Shown in pieces: positions 24,991 to 37,489 of a stretch of DNA of 64,000 nt. Source of the DNA: Liolophura sinensis (lineage: Eukaryota; Mollusca; Polyplacophora; Chitonida; Chitonidae); assembly GCF_032854445.1 (NCBI RefSeq), contig NC_088303.1:31195501-31259500 (forward strand), in the 5' to 3' direction. The notes under the pieces are model-generated. The model was not told the origin of the DNA and did not search any database. It saw only the letters and a program-made list of their open reading frames with translations. The position numbers were made by a program, and so were the translations under genes. Within the stretch, counting starts at the first letter, position 1. Each line of letters starts with the position of its first letter.

Positions 24991-27383
24991 GATATAAAAA
25001 TATACCAAAGGGCCCTGCATATGGCGAATACGTATCTTGCCTTGTAGCATTTGTTACTTCCCGTGTAAAATTTGATAGTTTCAATCTACGTGACGTGAGT
25101 TGTCGATTTAAAAACGAATGCATCAGCGATACTCGCTTTTACTCTATGTTTGTTAAATTCTAGACAGAGTATAACGCTCGGCAAATATGGACAAAGCATT
25201 CAGAATTTCTTGTTACATGTATCTGTGTACTAGTTCTATCTAATTCCGTTTAACCATGGGCTATTTATTACACTGACAAGGTGCTCTTATGAACAGCCGT
25301 GACACTGACGTTAATTAATTACAACAAGTTCGCGCTCCTCCGTTACTTTATATCAGACGATCACTCTGTTACGGTTGGCAAACGCTATTTTTTCATTACT
25401 GACATCGCACACATTCTCTCTCACCTAATGAATTCTTCTCGTGTAGCAACGTTTTTTTTCCCAGTGTATCTCGGAGAATGGGATAAGAGTGAAATCACCT
25501 TATGTCTGATCGATGCCATTCCGTGTATACAACATGTGCTCAAAACTGAGAGGTATCAAAGCGAGGCTCAGATACCTATATTAGTATTCGATCTGGAAAG
25601 CCATGGACATCGAGTTGGAAATATGAATTCAATACCAAACCTAGCATATCGATTCTTTTCCTTGCCTCACTGAAAACTGATGACTTTATTTGCTATCTAT
25701 ATATATTTTGGTTATATTCCTTTGGGAACTGGTGTTATAGATTGTTTTTGAAATGGACTTTTGGGCTTATCGACTTGCATCCGTCATTCATGATGTACGA
25801 TTGGTATACGAATGTCGGACGACGCTTAGATCGATAGAAATAAAATTGTGATCTTTATGGCACATGTTCAGTACAGTCGTACATATCCAGTACTGTCGTG
25901 CATATCCAGTACAGCCGTACCTTTCAAAGCGGTTAGGTAAAACTCTATCTGGGAAATCTACGAAGATCGACGTAAATCAGAACGTATGCAGCATTGCATG
26001 AGAATTCTCTGTAGGTCAGCCCAAAACAAAGGTTCTTTATAATGCACTATTCGCGATGAGAAATCTCCGTTGATATAAGCCAAGCTAAGGTGTTATGTAT
26101 AAAGCTGTCAGACATTTAATCCGCCAACCACATACCTAGAGCTAAGTATGTTCTGAAGAATGACAAAAAACAAAGGTGTAATTAGCGTCAAGAATTCTTC
26201 AAAGAATAAAGATTCTGCATAACACGTTGCCCGAAACACTCTCTCTATAAAGAGGTGTATGCTTTATGATTTACAGTTTATGTAAATTTAGAGCGCTTAT
26301 CTTTTATTTATGCTAATAAGAAATCCAACATCTTTCTCCAAGGCTGCTCATTAAACTGTTTAACTAAACGTGAAATTAAGCTGTTTGTCATTAGAAAAGG
26401 CTTCTCTCATGGGACCTTCCATTGTCATAAATCCGCTATACATGTTGTTTGTGCAAGGCTGCGTCCTACAGCAAATTATCGTTCTACATGCAATATGATC
26501 ATTTATTACAAACGGTACACGGACAGATGTATGACGCCTATGTTTACTGGTTATGAGTATTGTTTTGCTGATATTATTTTATAGACTATATATCTCATTA
26601 CCATGCAGTACCTTTTACACAAATTCTGAAATTACATGTTTACCTTGAAATAAAGGCGTGACCAAAATACAAATGGGAAAACACATGTACAAATCAATGA
26701 TTGCAAAGAGGTTCAAGTAAAAGAGTGAAACATGTGAAATTCAATATTTTGGCAAACGTAAATAAGATACATTTAAGCTTGACTTCTTTTGATTCCCATA
26801 TTTAAACTGTGGTAAACGGACAAGCTTTATTTGCTAATATTTAGCAACATGAAAACCTTAAAAATACAACCAAACCCTCAATTAGACCAAGGGATCGCCC
26901 TACAAAAAATTGTCTTGGTAATCAAGAGGACAATCGCCAAGCTGACACCTTCTCCTTTCACATTTTGCCTGTTAAAGCTTGGCCTTCCAGACCATCCATT
27001 TCCTAGCCATTCTTAGATAATGAGCCACTAGGTTTATTTAGATTGAAGGGCAAACGAAAACAGCCGTGTTTTACAATGGTAATCCATTTACGATCACGTG
27101 GGCGCATGCGTGATACTGGGATGGACAAGGTCCCGAAAGAGTCTGTAGTATCCTAAACCCTCCAGATACCGCTATATGTGATTAACTCTAATGACCAACG
27201 TCCACCGCCAGTTAGGTTACCACGTAAACTGTATTATTCAGCATTCACGGTTATGTATAATTTTCATCATAGCCAATGTGACACGCAGCTGACACCGTTT
27301 GCAGCTGACACTGTCTTCATAAGCAATCTTTTGGTCTGCATTAGTAATTATTAGTAACAATTAGTAATCGTTTAGTTTTCCAG
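24991..27383. other. No recognised feature
   Basis: Includes a 124-codon open frame (25299-25673, plus) that resembles no family I know, a short gtacagtcgtacatatccag triplication near 25870-25920, and a weak R2-like motif near 25780-25835. Confidence 0.5.
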
Positions 27384-27512
27384 GCCTCACTTGTACGAAG
27401 CCCACTTAACGTTCCGAGCACGTAAGCGCCACGCCGACGAAACGCCTACAGTGCTAGTTTCCATGGTAGTTATGTGCTCGTAACGTTAAGAGGGCTTCGT
27501 ACAAGAGGGCTC
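27384..27512. mobile_element. Foldback element or long imperfect hairpin
   Basis: The left arm (cttgtacgaagcccacttaa, cgttccgagcacgtaa) and the right arm (ttatgtgctcgtaacgttaa, gagggcttcgtacaag) are reverse complements over about 36 bp with three mismatches, separated by about 45 bp. The arms may extend a few bases into gcctca / gagggc. It may be a small MITE or a structured element. Confidence 0.7.
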
Positions 27513-27654
27513 AAAACCCTTAATCCTCAATGAAGCACGAATTCCCGGGGAAAATACCTGGATTCGTTTAATTTGATGTATTTATTCGTATTTGTTTCAT
27601 GACTTGAATTTTAATTCTCATGACACGACTTTGCCTAAAATTCTGACCATATGA

Positions 27655-27750
27655 ACTTATATGGGCCGTACTCCAGAATATTTCACTTATACGACGGCGT
27701 CCAGCATTTAGGTGGGAGGAAACGGGGCAGAGCCAGGACGAAGAATATAT
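27655..27750 (-). mobile_element. SINE tail fragment
   Basis: Reads gggccgtactccagaatatt, tcacttatacgacggcgtcc, agcatttaggtgggaggaaa and ggggcagagcc. Confidence 0.75.
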
Positions 27751-28484
27751 GAACGTCGTCAAGACCCTGGCCTAAAGTTGCTGACATGAAGAAAAAGGTG
27801 GTGAGAGGAATCGCACTCGTAACTACAGCGTACAGTACCCTATTTCTTCTAAAATTTGGGACATCTGGCCTGCTCATTTTTGTCAGTATATATGTAATTC
27901 CAGCAAGAATACTGAGTTTCTGTTTTTCTAACATGGTTAGACCACCCAATGAACAACATACTCATACCTTTACTTCTCCGAATGTCTGGTAAAGAAATGT
28001 AATATTCTACTTTCAACACTACTAATATCTGTCCCACATTTTAGAAGAAATAGGGCAACAAAAACTCATAGGCATATACATGTTAAAATAAAAACGGCTA
28101 TTTGACCACTCTGTGACAAGTTATATGTTGTCTATAAAACACCAATGTTTTGGAGAAAACGTGGACATGATTTACTGAAAACGTCAATTTTATAAAAAGA
28201 ATTCCAGCCTAACAAAAACGTATGCGCATATAGTCCCACCATATGCATGTAACGCGTTTATGAATAAGACGTGTTTTTATAAACACATGTCATGCATTGT
28301 TAATATTTGCAGTGTATGTACACAGTGATTTAAACAGTTTTGCTAGTAGTAATTCAACAGCAGAAAAATGTATGCGGTCCCAGAATAGCGTTTCTAGTGG
28401 TTCCGGTGGGTGGGGAGCTAGAAAGTCAAAACAACTGACCTTAATCGGTTTGTGGCACGTATTTAGCAATGAGATACGGCATTT

Positions 28485-28600
28485 AAGAAAGCTTGAGTAG
28501 TTAGGTAATGACCAAGACGTGGTCATTGGCATTTTTGTTCTATGGCATTTAGGAAAGCTTGAGTAGTTAGGTAATGACCAAGACGTGGGCATTTACAGGG
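28485..28600. repeat. Tandem duplication of about 67 bp
   Basis: ggcatttaagaaagcttgag, tagttaggtaatgaccaaga and cgtgg occur twice with few differences. Confidence 0.85.
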
Positions 28601-28878
28601 AGGACAGGCCTGTGAAATTGAATCGAACGGACGCTCTGGCTGGTGTTGACACGCACTTAGTCAATCTCTTAGCAACTAATGGTCAATCAATCATCGCACA
28701 GGTCTGTGTTAGATTGTTCGTGAATCAGCTTGGTCATCTAAAACTTCTAACACGTGTCAGACTTTTTTTTCTCATAACTAAACGTGTTAATATTGGGTTC
28801 ATAGCAAAATGAATTGTTCAAACTAAACCCGTCTCAGTGGGTTATTATTTACTAAATAATGTAAAGGTCATATCTGAA

Positions 28879-28880
<2 letters not shown>

Positions 28881-28960
<80 letters not shown>
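28881..28960. repeat. Compound microsatellite (AT)20(GT)20
   Basis: Forty bases of AT pairs are followed without a break by forty bases of GT pairs. Uninterrupted and probably length-variable. The (AT)n half can extrude as a cruciform and the (GT)n half can adopt Z-DNA, both general properties of such runs. Confidence 0.98.
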
Positions 28961-28964
<4 letters not shown>

Positions 28965-28989
28965 GTACAATGTATGCACATGTATATAT

Positions 28990-30855
28990 AAAGAAATCCG
29001 ATTCTTTTAATTGTACTACTTCATATCATACAGCATTATCGCGCAAAATTTTATTCAAACGTATCTACACACACTGCTTTCTGATTAGCTGGAAAACAAA
29101 CCACATTCATGTATTTACTTCAAATGCTGAGTGTAATAGTATGAATGTTAAACCGAACGTTTAATATTAGTAGCATGACTCACTCAGACAGAAATGCGAC
29201 GTCCAATTTGTGTGCGTGACAAGCGCAGAAAGGTTTCGGGACCTGAGCTCAATTATCGTCACTTCGGCTAACACGTCCGCGCCCGGTCACTAATTCTTCA
29301 CTGGTGACTGACCAGCCACAATATGTCACCAGGGACTGTTAGCAATAGATGGCCTTTAAAGGCGACAAAGATGAATGTCGTTCGACATTAGTAATATAGT
29401 TATCTTCACAATAGACTTATGCTGCTATCCAAGTGACGTAAATCCGTACCCTATGACAACAGCCGGAAATTTTACCGCAACACTCAATTTCTTTATGGAA
29501 AACGTTACTGGTATTTACAGCTTGATCGCTGTTTACGTTTACATATGTGTTAAGAGGCTTTATGAATTTAAACACTGTCGTGACATTGTCGTGTAGGAAA
29601 TTATTTCTGAGGGGGGAATGTCATGGAAACAGACTTTAAAACTTACCACTGACAAGACATTCTGTGCCCTTATGTCTTATAGACTGGAGGTCAGTTCCAC
29701 AAGAAATTCCTAAGTGCACGTTCAGGAACTAATCCCACTATACCCATTCTATTTGCCGCTGCGTACACTGACAGGTCGATAACAAAGTTCGGGGTAACGA
29801 AACCGTCCGATGACCTGTATTTTGGTTGGAAAAGTAGAATCCTACAGCACCCATCAGAATTGTTGCTCAATACGCAAAATGGATTGAGTGAAACAGTAGA
29901 CTTCCCAAAAAAACAGAAGCAAAAATTCGACAAGGAGTTAAACTTTCACATTTTTGAAGTGACAAAAATAGATATGATTTTGAAGAGGTTAGCTCAGATA
30001 CCTAAGCAATAAAGACCAGGATCGTGTTGCACAAGTAACGGTATTTATTTATTTATACATGGCTAAGTGATGGCTCATTATGATGAAGGAAGCTAAGATT
30101 GTCTAAGATACTTGTACAAGCGCAATAAACATTTAAATTCTGTTTCAAAACAACCATGCATGGTTAGACCACTGCCGATAAGTCACCAGCCCCTCGTCCA
30201 CCCACTAATAAGCTTATAAAGTCTGCAGAAAAACAGGGAAAAGATGAAGAAACATCGGGGATATGTACAAATGCAGTAGATACACCTTTCAAATAGTAAT
30301 GGGAAAAATTAAGGTTTTTATGGCAAGCTCCTTTTATTTCATATTCCCTGTAACAAACTATGTATCCCGTTGCCATAGTTTCTGCTCTTTTGAATGATTT
30401 ATGACCAGTCAAATATCAAGTTCGCCATTAAACCTCCTGAGCAACTTTAATGGCCCATTCCATTTAAATAGGTCGCGTTTAGATAAACTGACGCGGTCGT
30501 CCAGGCGTCGGAACACGACAAAACGTACTTCATTATGAGCTGAGAAACACGGTTTATTGCCTGATCCACATTTGAACTTGAGGCCTACACGCGTCCATAG
30601 TCAGATGGGAGTAGTAAAGAGCAGTATGTTAAAGGTCACATTCGTAATCGCTGGGTGTCACGCTGGGTGTCACGCTGGGTGACTTCTGTTTCAGACTATT
30701 TTATTCATGTGCGACTGTATACGTACCACAGATAATATTTGTCGTTGAAATTGCAATCGGGATTACCGTTTCTTTAAATGTTCGAATGCTTTCTGGGCAT
30801 AAATAAACGAAACAGCTGAATTAACTGGGAAGCGTTAAGAGAATCATGGCAGAGT
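28990..30855. other. No recognised feature
   Basis: A+T-rich sequence. One small triplication of cgctgggtgtca lies near 30650-30685. Confidence 0.5.
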
Positions 30856-30861
30856 AGTAGG

Positions 30862-31060
30862 AAACTAACCAGAGATCAAGGAACTGGCCAGAGATCAAGG
30901 AACTGGCCAGAGATCAAGTGATATGGGCAGAGATGAAAGAATCTGGACTGAAATGAAGGAATCTTGGAAGAGATCAAGGAACTGTGCAGAGATGAAAGAA
31001 GGAATCAGGGCAAAGTTGGAAAAACTGGGCACAGGCGAAAGAAACTGACCTGAGTCGATG
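30862..31060. repeat. Degenerate ~19-bp repeat
   Basis: Variants of agagatcaaggaactggcc repeat about ten times with growing divergence. Confidence 0.7.
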
Positions 31061-31404
31061 GAAACTTTGCTGAACCCCAAAAAGACCAACTCACCTGGTC
31101 ACCGGCATAAAGCAAAGTTCGAGTCAGTATTATGTGAATTGACAAATGATCTCATTAGGGGATGGCCTCAACTACAAGTAATGACCTCAGATCTCCTGAC
31201 TAGGTGTTTTCAGGAGATTCTGTAATCGCGACCTTCATCAAACCTAAATCCTCCGAGACTAATTCCTCGAGATAAAAAGGATCCAGTCCAAGAAAGGTAC
31301 ATATATGGGCAAATATAGAATGTTGAACAAAGGAAAAACTTCACATCTAAAACTGACACTGTTCTCCGTATTTTTATATGTTACCATGTGTTTAAATCTG
31401 AATT

Positions 31405-31530
31405 GTAGGAACTAATCGTGTGGTTGATCAATTTAAGTTTCGATGTGTGGGAATCAGTCGTGTTGTTGATCATTGTAAATGTCATTTTGTGGGACTCATT
31501 CGTGTCATTGATCAATTTAAACTTATGGGT
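31405..31530. repeat. ~55-bp repeat, about 2.5 units
   Basis: ggaactaatcgtgtggttga, tcaatttaagtttc and the similar ggaatcagtcgtgttgttga and ggactcattcgtgtcattga blocks form diverged units. Confidence 0.7.
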
Positions 31531-31589
31531 AAAGATTTTACGACTTCACAGTTCTTGCAGATAACAAACAGCTGTTGAATTTCTTTTAC

Positions 31590-31700
31590 ATATTTTATTT
31601 TATCGGTCTTTTACGTCATACTCAAGAGTATTACACTAAAGCGATCAGCAGGACCGTGGCAGACATTTCCTCTTTCGATCAGCCGTTCAAAAGAACCATT
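31590..31700 (-). mobile_element. Diverged SINE fragment
   Basis: tattttattttatcggtctt, ttacgtcatactcaagagta and gcgatcagcaggaccgtggc resemble the SINE 3' half with many changes. Confidence 0.5.
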
Positions 31701-31781
31701 CAAAATGTAGGTAGTCGAACAACACATGTTATTTGAGATCTGGCACCACATATCCAATTCCGTTTATGGTATTTGTGAGGT

Positions 31782-31796
31782 GGGGGGGGGGGGGGG
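31782..31796 (+). repeat. G15 homopolymer
   Basis: Fifteen consecutive G after gaggt. Runs like this can form G-quadruplexes and often vary in length or are misread. Confidence 0.95.
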
Positions 31797-31799
31797 CTG

Positions 31800-33337
31800 A
31801 CACCAGCGATTGTATTTTTAAACATTTTTATAAATCGTATCATATGTTCAAGACATGCAATAATAAGTGCTTATATAAAATACATGACCTTTCCTTGTAC
31901 TGCTGTATTTATAGCTGCAATAAAGTGCATAGCCCACTCTTTTTTAAAACCTGTTAATGCCATAAACTAGACATTAAACTGTATGTACAGATTTACGCGC
32001 ATTTAAAACATTAACATTCAGGGGTTTCTATTCACAGATTTCCACCTGCACTATGATTTATTTGTAAACAATATCAAAGGTATGTCATATAGTACATAGC
32101 TTTGTTATTCTGAAAACTGCATCTACAAAGACATCGCTGATGTACAGAAGTTCATGTGATATGATAAGCGTCTGTGATAAGCCTAGGCATACGTTATTGG
32201 CATATCATGTTGTTTGTCAATAACAGATCACGGGCTTCGGCCGAAACATAAACATGTTTACAATAACGGACAGAGTGTGAATAAGGCAGCCGTAATTAAG
32301 CTTTGCCAGAGTTTCGCAGCACCATATTTACAAAACATTGCCATCATTTAAGGGCCCGAACATCCTTGGCAGGCTTTTGGGCTTATGCTGAAAACCTGTT
32401 AGATATTGACTTCGCAACGGGTGTCAGGGTGTTAAGCAGGCTTAGCAGGTTTAATATGAACAGTCTCTGAATAGATTCTGAACGCACAAAAGCACACGTC
32501 AGTTACATCATATCGGTGATTATCCTGTACAGTGAGCGTCCGTTATCGTTAACGGCTGGTATACGAATGTTTGTTTCGATGCCTAGATTTATTTGCCTAG
32601 TTTTTAGCATTAAACATCAAATGTCTATGTCAAAATCTTGGAACATTGGAAAGGTAGAGTTGTTTCCAGCATGTACTTAAAGATATTTGAATGGCCTGAC
32701 GGCTGGTTAGTAGTCACTCAAGTTCGACAAATCTTTGTCTTCCCAAGACTCAACATTTAGTTTCGTTAGGGAATTCATTAAAGGGAACGAAAACTTTAAA
32801 AAATGACACTATAGCCTGAAAAGAGCAAATTTTTTTCTATCTGGTGGTGCCAGCTGCATAATTTTGCGATTTTTCTTCGCCATACACGTAAAGCCTGAAA
32901 ACGTCAAAGATGGCATAAATCGCTGAGTCCATTGCGCCCTCCATCTTTAACACCCTGTAATTTATGCTGAGGGTGTGTTGCCTTTCAGCCAGTAAGAGTT
33001 GTTAAAACTGCCGGCTTGTTCGTGTAAACTCGGTAACTACGTTTAACATTCCGGTTTCCCGAGCGTCAAGTGGAAAAAGAACTGTACTGTTCGCTACGAT
33101 CTGGAAAGAAAAGTTCTACCGGAAATGTACGAACTGCACTTCGGCGGTTTCCGACAGAAATTCCCCTCCTAACACAGAAGACTTCAGGACTAGGTCTTAG
33201 GCAAAATGGGGTCGCCCACAGCGGATTTTGGCGCTGACTTTATTTATAATTTATCAACTTGAGGTACATATTAGAATTATTTATGACATGCACCTGCGGG
33301 GAAATGCATACTCTTTTCAATGGTATTTGATTGATAT
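31800..33337. other. Mostly unremarkable
   Basis: Apart from the R2 copy at 32520-32600, no repeat or coding segment is recognised. Confidence 0.5.
32520..32600 (+). repeat. Dispersed repeat R2, copy 2
   Basis: Contains gagcgtccgttatcg, aacggctggtatacgaatgt and ttgtttcgatgcctagattt, matching the right half of the 13.4 kb copy with a few substitutions. Confidence 0.6.
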
Positions 33338-33577
33338 TTAAATTTTCTTCTCCTTTAGAGCATCATGATGAACACTGGGGAAGTACTCTTCATAAATGCC
33401 AACCTCAGAATTCTTCTGCACAACGCGAAAGTGACATGACATACACGACGCCCCGAGGGCACAGAAAAACTGCTTCTCCACACTATTAAATGTCATAAAA
33501 TATTTTTCATCATAATTGTCTACTGCAATGGGTAAGTTTTCGTTGAAATGACACCTTCTGAGCTGCTCTAAAAACAC
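33338..33577 (-). CDS. Possible terminal exon, unknown product
   Basis: On the minus strand, catgtgtttttag forms a modest acceptor followed by about 76 codons of non-repetitive, mixed-composition sequence to a TAA. The peptide contains several Cys (RRCHF, CALGASCMSCHF) and acidic/aromatic stretches (YDEKYFMTF, IYEEYFPSVHH). I recognise no domain. It could be the last exon of an unknown gene, a processed remnant, or a chance open frame; no partner exon was found. Confidence 0.17.
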   Translation of the reverse strand: MFLEQLRRCHFNENLPIAVDNYDEKYFMTFNSVEKQFFCALGASCMSCHFRVVQKNSEVGIYEEYFPSVHHDALKEKKI

Positions 33578-33969
33578 ATGATTTTATTGCGAGCCCAAGT
33601 TTCTTAAACTGTTTCTGAAGCTTTTAATTTAGCGTCAGACAGCTCCAGTTCACTCTCCCTCGCAAGTAACTGTTTTACAAGAAATACCCTTAACGAATCA
33701 TCAAGCTATCAAATGACTGGAAAACAGAGTTGAGCTCAAGGCTTGAGCATTATTGGGAATTTTTTTAACGAACGACTGAACTGAAAAGGAAGCCAACCAA
33801 GCTTTAGGGGAAGAAATAGGAACAGCTCAAGGCTTTGTTATTCAAAGCGGCGTGAACTGTATTTGTACAGCGTTATTTAATCAGAGATCAGATATATAAG
33901 CACATAAAGCTGTTGGGATTGGGAAAAGTGGTGTTTTGCTCCAAAACCGTGTGCTGTTTGTACTGAACT

Positions 33970-34690
33970 ATAGTATAATCTGTCACTTAAGTAACATTAT
34001 AATAATCTACCACCAAAGCAGCATTATTAGGTAAGGTCACATACTATAATCTACCACTGAAGAAGCATTATTATTGGATAAGGCACTATACTATAATCTA
34101 CTGTAACAGTGAAGACGCATTACTGGGTAAGGCACTATAGTATAATCTACCACTTAAGTAATATTATAATAATCTACCAACAAAGCAGTATTATTATGTA
34201 AGATCTCATACTATAATCTACCACTGAAGAAGCATTGTTATTGGATAAGGCACTATACTATAATCTACTGTACCACTGAAGACGCATTACTGGGTAAGGC
34301 ACTATAGTATAATCTACCACTTAAGTAATATTATAATAATCTACCAACAAAGCAGTATTATTATGTAAGATCTCATACTATAATCTACCACTGAAGAAGC
34401 ATTATTATTGGATAAGGCACTATACTATAATCTACTGTACCAGTGAAGACGCATTACTGGGTAAGGCACTATAGTATAATCTACCACTTAAGTAATATTA
34501 TAATAATCTACCACCAAAGCAGTATTATTATGTAAGATCTCATACTATAATCTACCACTGAAGAAGCATTGTTATTGGATAAGGCACTATACTATAATCT
34601 ACTGTGCCACTGAAGACGCATTACTGGGTAAGGCACTATACTATAATCTACCACTTAAGCAAAATTATAGCATAAGGCACTATACTATCT
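33970..34690. repeat. 167-bp tandem repeat, about 4 units
   Basis: The marker ggcactatactataatctac recurs at 34082, 34249, 34416 and 34583, exactly 167 bp apart each time. Each unit is itself built from diverged sub-blocks (ataatctaccactgaagaag, gtaatattataataatctac), so it is a higher-order repeat. Confidence 0.95.
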
Positions 34691-34699
34691 ATAATTTAC

Positions 34700-35960
34700 A
34701 ACTAAGGAAGCATCACATGGTGCAACCATGATTCAGTAAGATACAGTACCGTACTGAGATACCGCGTCACATTGTGCAGTCATGAATAAAAAAGATACAA
34801 TACTGAAATACTGTCACATTGTGCAACCACGATGAAATAAGATACAGTACTGAGATAACGTGTCACTTAGTGCAGTCACGAACAAAAAAGATACAGTAGT
34901 GACATACCCTGTTACATTATGCAGCCACGATTCAATAAGATACAGTACTGAAATACCGTATCACATTGTGCGACCATGATTCAATAAGATACAGTACTGA
35001 GATAGCGTGTCACATTGTGCAACCATAATTCGATAAGATACAGTATTGAGATACCGTGTCACATTGTGCAGCCATGATTCAATAAGATGCAGTTCTGTAA
35101 CACCGAGTCTCATTGCGCAACCATGATTCAATAAGATACAGTACTGAGATAGCTTGTCACATTGTGCAACCATGATTCAATAAGATACAGTACTGACATA
35201 GCGTGTCATATTGTGCAACCATGATTCAAAAACATACAGTATTGAGATAGCGTGTCACAGTTTGCAACCATGATTCAATAAGATACAGTACTGAAATACC
35301 CTGTCACATTGTGTGACCATCATTCAATAAGATACAGTGCCGAGATAGCGCGTAATATACAGTAGTGAGATGTCGTCACATGGTGCAACCATGATTCAAT
35401 AAGATACAGTACTGAAATACCCTGTCACATTGTGTGACCATCATTCAATAAGATACAGTGCCGAGATAGCGCGTCATATACAGTAGTGAGATGTCTATCT
35501 CTGAGATGTCTTGGTATCACTGAGATACCAAAAGATATAGTTCTGAAATACCGTGCAACCATGATTCAATAAGGTACAGCACTGAGATACCGTGTCACAT
35601 TGTGCAGTCGTGAACCAAAAGATATAGTTCTGAAATACCGTGTCACATTGTGCAACCATGATTCAATAAGATTCATTACTAAGATACCGTCACATGGTGC
35701 AATCATGATTCAATAAGATGCAATACTGAAATACCGTGTCACATTGTGCAACCATGATTCAGTAAGACACAGTAGTGAGATAGCGTGTCGCATTGTGCAA
35801 CCATAATTCAATAAGATACAGTACTGACATAGCGTGTCACATTGTGCAACCACGATTTAATAAGATACAGTTCTGAGATGGCGTGTCACATTGTGCGACC
35901 ATGATTCAGTAAGATACAGTACTGAAATACCGTATCTCACTGTGTAGTAACGATTCCGTA
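34700..35960. repeat. 49-bp minisatellite, about 25 units
   Basis: Units have ccatgattcaataagataca, gtactgagatagcgtgtc and acattgtgcaa. Adjacent markers are 49 bp apart in the regular part. A longer segment (ctgaaataccctgtcacatt to gccgagatagcgcgt) is duplicated near 35290-35480. Confidence 0.95.
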
Positions 35961-36223
35961 AAATTAATGTTCAGATACTGCAATAGCACTACTGATGTTA
36001 ATGATTCATACAAGCGCATTCATAAAGACTACATTGCCGCGATTCAGTAATATAGTGTAGTTTAGTATTTCGACAATTCATTGACGTCATATCGAGTCAT
36101 TTTAATGCACCAAGGTCACAAAAACATTAAATCTAAAAGAGAAAATCTAACCTATACATAAACTGTACAAACAATGGAAATTCGCATGTAAACAGATTCT
36201 TTCCAAAAATTATTCAACAATAC

Positions 36224-36502
36224 CTTGGCATGAAGTCTACGAGCGGTTTCCATTCTGTTCACAGGGTACTGACAGCAGATCCATCGAGGACGGCGTGTGT
36301 ACGTGAAATTGATGTCACCGAGCTCTAACAGAAAGGCTGAAGGCTGATGATCGGTCCCCGAGGAGTAGAGTCCAGCAGAGAGATAGCGTGTCCCGAGGTA
36401 GACCGATAAGACAGCTGGACTCACGCGTCGCCAGGGTAACGGCCCTCCACGGCAGACGTCGTCATTCCGCGTGACAAACGGAGCGGTGGTAGACCAATCA
36501 TA
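36224..36502 (-). CDS. CpG-dense open segment, possible first exon or promoter island
   Basis: The minus strand is open for 93 codons from a TGA at 36503-36505 to a donor-like AAG|gtattg at 36224, in a stretch clearly richer in G+C and CpG than its surroundings. I find no good acceptor inside it, so a first exon is more likely than an internal one. Its only in-frame ATG, at 36251-36253, has A at -3 and G at +4 and would encode METARRLHAK before the donor. The rest (for example SAFLLELGDINFTYT) matches no family I recognise. The donor phase is 0, so it would not splice to the phase-1 FN3 exon. It may be a real promoter and first exon of another gene, or just a CpG-rich patch between two minisatellites. 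Confidence 0.2.
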
Positions 36503-36749
36503 TCAATTCTTTTATGATGGTTTCGGGACATGTATCACATCACTGAGTGCTCTGTGCGATTGAATTGAATGCCAATTGTGAGATGGTTGACCTGTCTCGC
36601 TGATCAGAGTAAATCACATCAAGAAATGCTGAAAAAATGGCCACAACTATACAGCAAAATGTAATCACTTCCCACCAAAAATTCTCATTTAATATATCAA
36701 TGACCATGTTTTTTTTGTCGTCTACTAAGATAGGCATTGATTTCCTCGT

Positions 36750-37480
36750 CGCTCGTCCGAGTTCAGTGGCTGGGGTATGTGAGGTCTGAGTTGGGTTGCC
36801 GGGATATGAATGTACCGAGACAGAACGACAGAGTCAGACTTGGGTTAACTGGCCAGGATATGAGTCCGTATCAAGATAGAACGACAGTCGGACCTGATGT
36901 TCAGTATCCGGGATACGAATGTGTCAAGACAGAACAACAAAGTCAGATCTAAGTTCAGTGACCAGGATGTGGGTCTATAATCAAGACAGAATGACAGTCA
37001 TATCCGCGTTCACTGGCTTGGATATGAGTCCATATCAAGACAGAACGACACAGTCTGATCTGTGTTCAGTGGTCAGGATATGAGTCCATATCAAGATAGA
37101 ACGACAGTGAGATCTGCGTTCAGTGGCTAGGATATGAGTCCATATCAAGCCAGAACGACATAGTCTGATCTGCGTTCAGTGGTCAGGATATGAGTCCATA
37201 TCAAGATAGAACGACAGTGAGATCTGCGTTCAGTGGCCAGGATGTGAGTCTGGACCAAGACAGAAAGATAGTCAGATCTGCGTTCAGTGACCAGGATATG
37301 AATTTGGATCAAGACAGGACGACAGTCAGACCTGAGTTCAATGTCCGGGCTGAGAGTCTGTATCAAGACAGGACGACAGTCAAACCTGAGTTCAGTATCC
37401 GGGATAAGAGTCTGTATCAAGACAAAATGGAAGAGAACGTATCACCGAAATGTGAGCTCAGTGACCAGGATATGACACAG
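36750..37480. repeat. 54-56 bp minisatellite, about 13 units
   Basis: Units contain gttcagtggccaggatatga, gtccatatcaagacagaacg and acagtcagatctgc. The 54-bp units keep a frame, giving 18-residue repeats such as SPYQDRTTVRSAFSGQD; these are by-products. Confidence 0.95.
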
Positions 37481-37489
37481 TATTAAAAC

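Noticed and set aside
25299-25673. 124-codon plus-strand frame
   Set aside because: No recognised motif, no supporting splice or promoter signal, and a length that can occur by chance in 64 kb.
36737-37486. Frames with SPYQDRTTV-type 18-residue repeats on both strands
   Set aside because: They follow from the 54-bp unit length of the minisatellite; register is lost in the 55-56 bp units.
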